Notes under the pieces: generated by a model
Seen by the model: the letters and a program-made list of their open reading frames with translations, nothing else
Databases searched by the model: none
Told to the model about the DNA's origin: nothing
Shown: positions 59,268 to 64,000 of the stretch, in pieces
How the letters are laid out: the number at the start of each line of letters is the position of its first letter
Position numbering within the stretch: the first letter of the stretch is position 1
Position numbers and translations under genes: made by a program
Assembly: GCF_015234275.1 (NCBI RefSeq)
Contig: NZ_JADGII010000009.1
Source: Prosthecochloris ethylica
GTDB lineage: Bacteria; Bacteroidota; Chlorobiia; Chlorobiales; Chlorobiaceae
Direction: 5' to 3' (one strand)
DNA length: 64,000 bases

Positions 59268-59867
59268 ATGAGACATTCAGTATCCTCCCGCAGGGACCTC
59301 ACAATTCTTAAAATTGAAGAGCCTGTTTTTGACGTGCGTTACGCACCTGATTTCAGTGAAACCATCGACACCATGCTCAACAAGGAGGGGCACAAACACC
59401 TGATTATCGACTTTTCGATGGTCAAGGCCATCGACTCCTGCGGCATCAGCTGCCTGCTCGAGGCTCACAAACAGGCCAACCAGTCCGAAGGTCTCGCCAT
59501 ATTCGTGGCACTCTGCCAGCAGATCAAGGAACTGCTCAAAATCGCCTGCCTCGACAAGCAACTCTATATTTTCACCTCACTCAACGAAGTGATGACCCTG
59601 ATCGACCCCACCGCAAAGACACGCAGGGCATCGAGAAAAAAATCCCGTCCCAGACCCATGCCAGAAGAAACGCCGGATGATCTCGAAGCCATTGCCGCAA
59701 CGGATTATGCCGATGAAAACATCATCGACGAAGCGGAAAAAGACGAGAACGACCCTGCAGCCGGTACCGGCAACGAGTCCGTTTCGGCCCCGCGCCGCAA
59801 AAGAGGTCGCCCGAGAAAACCTGAGAGTGAAAAAAAATCCCGCTCACCACGGCCGAAGAAAAACTGA
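59268..59867 (+). CDS. STAS-domain protein with an AT-hook-like tail
   Basis: A 199-residue protein: an N-terminal STAS domain (about 1-110) with DFSMVKAIDSCGISCLLEAH, then a long acidic linker and a basic tail containing KRGRPRKP, a typical AT-hook, and ending in KKSRSPRPKKN. In SpoIIAA the phosphorylated serine is Ser58 within DSSG; here the same position is Cys58 (DSCG). Started at 59,268, as the earlier open frame lacks STAS features. Possible partner of the RsbW-like kinase at 38,811. Confidence 0.78.
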   Translation: MRHSVSSRRDLTILKIEEPVFDVRYAPDFSETIDTMLNKEGHKHLIIDFSMVKAIDSCGISCLLEAHKQANQSEGLAIFVALCQQIKELLKIACLDKQLYIFTSLNEVMTLIDPTAKTRRASRKKSRPRPMPEETPDDLEAIAATDYADENIIDEAEKDENDPAAGTGNESVSAPRRKRGRPRKPESEKKSRSPRPKKN

Positions 59868-59951
59868 CACGCTCACGATACTCCCCCGGAAAGACTCCCC
59901 AGGAACGAATTACCTCTGGTTCCGATTTCTTACCAAAAACCGATACCGCTT

Positions 59952-60725
59952 ATGGAGTCTTTAGCGTTCACCTCGTACACCACCATCATCACCCTTGCCG
60001 TCCTGTTCTGGCTGCTCGAGGGTGTCTTCCCTTTTTTCAGAGACCGGTTCAACAGGAAAAAACATGCTGCACTCAACCTGTCAATCGCCGCGCTGAACCT
60101 CGTTGTGCTGCTCCCTTCAGGCATTCTCCTCGCACTGGTGCTCGAACATACCCAGGCATGGTGGCCCGGCCTGAAAGGGCTTGACCTTCCATTTCCTGTT
60201 CAGACGGCGCTGATCCTGGTGGGATTCGATTTCTGGATGTATACCTGGCACCGCATGAACCATAAAATCGATTTTCTCTGGCGCTTTCATTCGGTGCACC
60301 ACAGCGACCCGCTGCTCGATGTCACCACGGCATGGAGATTTCACGTTGTCGAAATCATCTTCTCGGAAGCTCTTCGCTTTCCGGTACTCATTCTGCTCGG
60401 TGCCGGTATTCAGGAACTGCTGCTCTACTCTCTCATCATGACCCCGGTGATCGAACTGCATCACAGCAATGTCTCGATACCGGACCGCCTTGATCGCGTA
60501 CTGCGCGTCATTATCCCCTCACCCCTCATGCACAGGCTGCACCATTCGACGCTGAGAGCTGAACACGATTCAAATTACGGCAGCATGCTCTCTGTGTGGG
60601 ACCGGCTGCTTGGCAGTTTTCAACTCAAACCCGATATCCGCAACATGCCGCTCGGCCTCACCGGAGAAAGCGCGACCGGACAGCAACGCACGAGAGCCCT
60701 GCTGCTGCGCCCCTTCAGGCCGTGA
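59952..60725 (+). CDS. Sterol desaturase/fatty acid hydroxylase family membrane enzyme
   Basis: A 257-residue integral membrane protein with three histidine clusters for a di-iron centre: HRMNH, HSVHHSD and HRLHHS, in the order and spacing of the superfamily, between hydrophobic spans. It would oxidise or desaturate a lipid with O2, so in a strict anaerobe its use is odd; other members of the family act on carotenoids or lack oxygenase activity. It precedes the CFA synthase by 115 bp on the same strand. Confidence 0.82.
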   Translation: MESLAFTSYTTIITLAVLFWLLEGVFPFFRDRFNRKKHAALNLSIAALNLVVLLPSGILLALVLEHTQAWWPGLKGLDLPFPVQTALILVGFDFWMYTWHRMNHKIDFLWRFHSVHHSDPLLDVTTAWRFHVVEIIFSEALRFPVLILLGAGIQELLLYSLIMTPVIELHHSNVSIPDRLDRVLRVIIPSPLMHRLHHSTLRAEHDSNYGSMLSVWDRLLGSFQLKPDIRNMPLGLTGESATGQQRTRALLLRPFRP

Positions 60726-60840
60726 ACCGTCGCTGAACGGCGCAAACACTTTTCAGCTCAGGGAGGGATTGTGTACATTGTCAGGAAAGTAGCTTTTTAT
60801 CTACAAAAAGTTGTACAAGCCATGGACACAGGTGTGAACT

Positions 60841-61965
60841 ATGCTGGAGAACTTTTTCAGAACCCAGGTCGAACAACTGCTTGACCGGGCAGGTATCGCC
60901 ATCAACGGCTCCGCTCCGTGGGACATGGATGTCCATGACAACCGGCTGTTCCAGCGTATCCTGACACAGGGAAATCTCGGCCTGGGTGAAGCATACATGG
61001 AGGGCTGGTGGGATTGCCGGGCCCTTGATGAATTTTTTTTCCGCATCCTCCGTGCCGGAATCAACCGCAACGTCGTCACCCCCTCCCTGCTTCTGGGAGC
61101 TCTTGCCGGGCACCTCTTCAACCTGCAGCTTCCCTCCCGATCGCTCAGCGTTGCCCGAAAACACTACAATCTCGGCAATGACCTCTTTCGCGGCATGCTC
61201 GACAGCAACATGAACTACAGCTGTGGCTACTGGCACAACACCGCTGACCTGCAGGAAGCCCAGGAACAGAAGCTGAAACTGATATTCAATAAACTCATGC
61301 TCGAACCCGGCATGAAGGTACTCGATATCGGCTGCGGCTGGGGCGGTGCAGCAAAAACAGCGGCGGAGCAGTACGGGGTACACGTTACCGGTGTCACCAT
61401 TTCAACTGAACAGGTCAAGGTCGCCCGGGAGCTCTGCAGGAACCTGCCGGTCACCATTCGCCTGCTCGATTACCGTGATATCGACGAACAGTTCGACCGC
61501 ATCTATTCCATCGGCATGTTCGAGCATGTCGGCTACAAAAATTACCGGACGTATTTCGAGGTTGCACGGCGCTGCCTCAGCGATGAAGGGCTCTTTCTGC
61601 TGCATACTATCGGCGGAAACGAATCGGTCGGCAGCACCGACCCCTGGATCAGCCGTTACATATTCCCCAACTCCATGATTCCGTCAGCGAGGCAGATCAC
61701 CTCGGCATCTGAAGGGTTGTTCGTTCTTGAGGACTGGCATGTCTTCAGCCATGATTACTACCTCACCCTGAAATCGTGGGAGCGGAATTTCGAGGAACAC
61801 TGCAATACAGCCAGGTCCGGCTACCCGGTCCACTTTCGCCGGATGTGGCGATACTACCTGCTGAGCTGCGCCGGAGCATTTCTTGCAAGGACTCTTCAGC
61901 TCTGGCAGGTTCTGCTTTCCCCGAAAGGGCTGGTCGGTCCTGTGCGTATAGCGCGTGAAGTCTGA
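60841..61965 (+). CDS. cfa: Cyclopropane-fatty-acyl-phospholipid synthase
   Basis: Adds a methylene from SAM across double bonds of phospholipid acyl chains. The 374-residue protein has GNLGLGEAYMEGWWDC, VARKHYNLGNDLFRGMLD, the SAM site VLDIGCGWGGAAKTAAE and FDRIYSIGMFEHVGYKNY with the carbonate-binding Glu and conserved His. Length equals E. coli Cfa. Confidence 0.94.
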   Translation: MLENFFRTQVEQLLDRAGIAINGSAPWDMDVHDNRLFQRILTQGNLGLGEAYMEGWWDCRALDEFFFRILRAGINRNVVTPSLLLGALAGHLFNLQLPSRSLSVARKHYNLGNDLFRGMLDSNMNYSCGYWHNTADLQEAQEQKLKLIFNKLMLEPGMKVLDIGCGWGGAAKTAAEQYGVHVTGVTISTEQVKVARELCRNLPVTIRLLDYRDIDEQFDRIYSIGMFEHVGYKNYRTYFEVARRCLSDEGLFLLHTIGGNESVGSTDPWISRYIFPNSMIPSARQITSASEGLFVLEDWHVFSHDYYLTLKSWERNFEEHCNTARSGYPVHFRRMWRYYLLSCAGAFLARTLQLWQVLLSPKGLVGPVRIAREV

Positions 61966-61974
61966 CCCCGGCCA

Positions 61975-63210
61975 TCAGGGATAGACTGTCCTCTGTGGAA
62001 AACGGCGGTCAAAGGCTTCTGCCTGACAGCGTGCCGCAGTAACGATTTCCTCAAACGGGGACGACGCGGTAATCATGCGGCGCAGGAGAGCTGTACCGGC
62101 AAGTTTGTCAAAAAAATCACCCCGGGAGTCCAGGTCGAGCTGCTGCGGATAGAGCTGATACAGGGCAACCAGGAGAGCGACGCCGGTGCGAAACGGCTGA
62201 AACTGTGAACGTGACGTTATTTCAATCCTGACACCGCGGCAGAGTTCTCCGGCATATTTTGACGATGCCGGGCGAAAGCTTGTCGGTACCCACCGAACGC
62301 CCTGAAGCTGAAACTGCTCGAGCACACTGATGAGTGCCTCCGGATCGAGAAATGGGGCTCCGAACTGTTTGAACGGCAGCGCGGTGCCACGGCCTTCACT
62401 GATCGCCGTAGCCTCGAGAAAAACCGTTGCCGGATAGACGACAGCCGTCTCGACATCCCTGATATTCGGGGAAGGCGAATAAAACCGGAAACCCTCGATC
62501 TCATCGGCAAACATCCGTCGGTCGTAACCGGTCATGCGAACAACCTCCAGGTGAAGGTCGGGCAGGTGATGTTCGGCAAGCCACAATGCAAGCTCTCCGA
62601 CCGTCATACCGTGAAGAAAAGGAACATCGAAAGCCGCAACGAAGGATCGAAAGCCGGGAGCTGTCACGAATCCGTCAACACGGAACGGAGAAATCGGGTT
62701 CGGGCGATCCAGGACGACGAAGGCCGTTCCGGTTTCCCGGGCAGCCTGCATGGCATACCACATGGTAGAGATATACGTATAGCATCGGGTACCGATATCC
62801 TGCAGGTCGAACACCAGCACATCGATCTTCTCGAGCAGCTCGCGTGAAGGTTTGCGCTGTTTGCCATACAGCGAGTGGACCTCGAGGGAATCGAGCAATC
62901 GGGCGTCGGTCACTTCCCTGCCGGCAGCGACATCGATATGAAAACCGTGCTCGGGAGCCATGAGGAAACGCAGATCGACACCGTGACGCAGCATCATCAG
63001 ATAGTTGGGTTCACCACTCGAGGTAACACCGGCCATGTTGGTGATCAGCCCGACCTTCCTGCCCTCCAAACCCCTGCACGTGTCACTGTCGAGAACATCG
63101 ACACCGTACATGAAGACCTGCTCGGCCCCGAAAGCGGGAAACCATGACAGAACCACGGAGAGGAGCACAGCCGGCAGTAACCGGAAACGACCGGAACATG
63201 TTCGCATCAT
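61975..63210 (-). CDS. Exo-beta-N-acetylmuramidase NamZ-like (DUF1343)
   Basis: A 411-residue exported protein (signal ends WFPAFG) of the DUF1343 family, whose studied members release N-acetylmuramic acid from glycan ends. GRKVGLITNMAGVTSSG, FLMAPEHGFHID, VFDLQDIGTRCYTYISTM, LDRPNP and HGMTVGELALWLAEHH mark the family; the Glu-His of PEHG is conserved. A role in cell-wall turnover is expected. It converges with cfa, 9 bp between stops. Confidence 0.87.
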   Translation of the reverse strand: MMRTCSGRFRLLPAVLLSVVLSWFPAFGAEQVFMYGVDVLDSDTCRGLEGRKVGLITNMAGVTSSGEPNYLMMLRHGVDLRFLMAPEHGFHIDVAAGREVTDARLLDSLEVHSLYGKQRKPSRELLEKIDVLVFDLQDIGTRCYTYISTMWYAMQAARETGTAFVVLDRPNPISPFRVDGFVTAPGFRSFVAAFDVPFLHGMTVGELALWLAEHHLPDLHLEVVRMTGYDRRMFADEIEGFRFYSPSPNIRDVETAVVYPATVFLEATAISEGRGTALPFKQFGAPFLDPEALISVLEQFQLQGVRWVPTSFRPASSKYAGELCRGVRIEITSRSQFQPFRTGVALLVALYQLYPQQLDLDSRGDFFDKLAGTALLRRMITASSPFEEIVTAARCQAEAFDRRFPQRTVYP

Positions 63211-63273
63211 AGCAGCATCTCTGGAAAAATGAGCCTGACAGCCCGCGTTGAAAAAAAGTATATTACGGGCAAT

Positions 63274-63795
63274 ATGAAAAAAGTCATCATGATGTCCGAG
63301 CGATTCCCGTCATTTCTTTCACCACCACTCCTCCGGGATGGCGAACTGACACTCTCTCTCGTCAGAACGTGCCCGGCAGACACCATCAAAAAGCATGTTC
63401 CCTGCTACCTGTTTCTGATGCGTTCCGGGCAGAAAGGATGGCCTGCAGGGGTGCTGAGCCTCCGGCTCGGCAATGCAGCAGAGGAACTCTACTATCCCGG
63501 TCATATCGGGTACCGTGTTCGTCGGTCGTTTCGCGGCAGGCGCTATGCCGAACGGAGTGTGCGGATGATTCTGCCCTTTGCACAGCGGCATGGATACCGG
63601 CAGATATGGATCAGCTGCAGGCCCGACAACCCGGCATCGAGAATAACCTGTGAGAGAAATGGGGGACGGCTTCAGGAGATCGTGACGATACCCGGGTCAC
63701 ACGAGATGTATCACCAGGGCTACCGCATGGCCTGCAGGTACGTGATCGACCTGGAGGAAAAAGAAAAAGCCGTGCAGCATGGCACGGCTTTCTAG
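63274..63795 (+). CDS. GNAT-family N-acetyltransferase
   Basis: A 173-residue single-domain enzyme from ATG 63,274 (an upstream ATG is possible). The acetyl-CoA loop is GYRVRRSFRGRRYAERSVRM and the following ISCRPDNPASRITCERNGG is typical of GNAT amide acetyltransferases. The last codons (EEKEKAVQHGTAF) also form the terminator of the tRNA gene on the other strand, and the stop TAG abuts the tRNA 3' end. Substrate unknown. Confidence 0.82.
   Translation: MKKVIMMSERFPSFLSPPLLRDGELTLSLVRTCPADTIKKHVPCYLFLMRSGQKGWPAGVLSLRLGNAAEELYYPGHIGYRVRRSFRGRRYAERSVRMILPFAQRHGYRQIWISCRPDNPASRITCERNGGRLQEIVTIPGSHEMYHQGYRMACRYVIDLEEKEKAVQHGTAF
63750..63791 (-). terminator. Terminator of the first initiator tRNA, inside the GNAT gene
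   Basis: On the minus strand, AAAGCCGTGC, loop CATGCT, GCACGGCTTT, then TTCTTTTTCC. A perfect 10-bp stem with a T-rich run, 5 bases after the tRNA 3' end. On the plus strand the same bases are the last coding region of the acetyltransferase. Confidence 0.8.
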
Positions 63796-63868
<73 letters not shown>

Positions 63869-63910
63869 ATGTAACTGTTGTTCAATTCAGGAATTTTTCA
63901 CTCAATCCCC

Positions 63911-63938
63911 AAAAAACCTGCCGTCATCGACAACGGCA
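63911..63938 (-). terminator. Terminator of the second initiator tRNA
   Basis: On the minus strand TGCCGT, loop TGTCGATG, ACGGCA, then GGTTTTTT. A 6-bp stem 5 bases after the CCA of the second tRNA copy. Confidence 0.65.
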
Positions 63939-63943
63939 TCACT

Positions 63944-64000
63944 TGGTGGTGGGGACAGGACTTGAACCTGCAACCTTCGGGTTATGAGCCCGACGAGCTA
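63944..64000 (-). tRNA. Initiator tRNA-Met (CAT), second copy, cut by the window end
   Basis: Its 54 bases from A73 inward match the first copy exactly, including the anticodon loop CTCATAA. It continues past base 64,000, so the 5' part is missing. It does encode CCA (TGG at 63,944-63,946 on the plus strand), unlike copy one. The copies lie 151 bp apart. Confidence 0.93.

Overview
The window looks like a chromosome segment of a green sulfur bacterium (Chlorobiaceae). This rests on the gene families together and is an inference: an anaerobic (cobalt-early) cobalamin pathway with CbiZ, an Rnf complex, an ArsA-type ATPase with a C-terminal beta domain, many lipoprotein corrinoid/iron-type binding proteins, and a GC-rich, tightly packed genome with ATGA overlaps. 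I cannot name the genus from sequence alone.

Region 1 (1-20,965) is dominated by one apparent transcription unit on the minus strand. It begins at a cobalamin riboswitch (20,754-20,965) and runs through btuB, a small ferredoxin, a binding protein, a permease, an ATPase and a second binding protein. It continues with cbiZ, a tandem nitrilase, cobA, cbiK, cbiL, a cbiH-cbiC fusion, a cbiE-cbiT fusion, a cbiG-cbiF fusion, cbiJ, cbiD, a PduO-type adenosyltransferase and cbiA. Together these genes import corrinoids across both membranes, salvage incomplete ones, and build the corrin ring from uroporphyrinogen III to adenosylated a,c-diamide. The late genes (cbiP, cbiB, cobU, cobS, cobT) are not in the window. 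The C-terminus of another ABC binding protein enters convergently at position 2.

Region 2 (21,000-27,260) holds a SRPBCC protein, a Nudix hydrolase overlapping an orphan BtuF-like lipoprotein, an MFS exporter, a CCA-adding enzyme and purB. Region 3 (27,400-32,840) is rseC-rnfBCDGEA, a membrane ferredoxin:NAD oxidoreductase with a strong terminator. Its flavinylating enzyme ApbE lies 3.3 kb further on, beyond a degenerate cyclase-like protein, a methyltransferase and a soluble sugar dehydrogenase. A perfect 26-bp inverted repeat sits in the divergent gap before apbE.

Region 4 (37,100-45,750) carries pgi, an RsbW-like kinase, amtB-PII-porin (ammonium uptake), and nikR with a nickel ECF transporter (nikKMLQO). 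Region 5 (45,760-52,810) has an acetyltransferase-like protein, a small membrane protein, DAHP synthase, ArsA, a six-LysM lytic transglycosylase and truA. Region 6 (52,870-63,800) runs mostly on the plus strand: a GH13-like protein with altered catalytic residues, a PfkB kinase, an SSS symporter, maf, miaA, a STAS protein with an AT-hook tail, a sterol-desaturase-family enzyme, a CFA synthase, NamZ and a GNAT enzyme. The window ends in two tandem initiator tRNA genes on the minus strand.

The observations most worth a second look are the tandem nitrilase beside cbiZ, the degenerate GH13 and cyclase-like proteins, the STAS protein whose phosphoserine position is Cys, the Cys-rich extension of the corrinoid ABC ATPase, the large inverted repeat, and the initiator tRNA pair whose first terminator is encoded inside an acetyltransferase gene.
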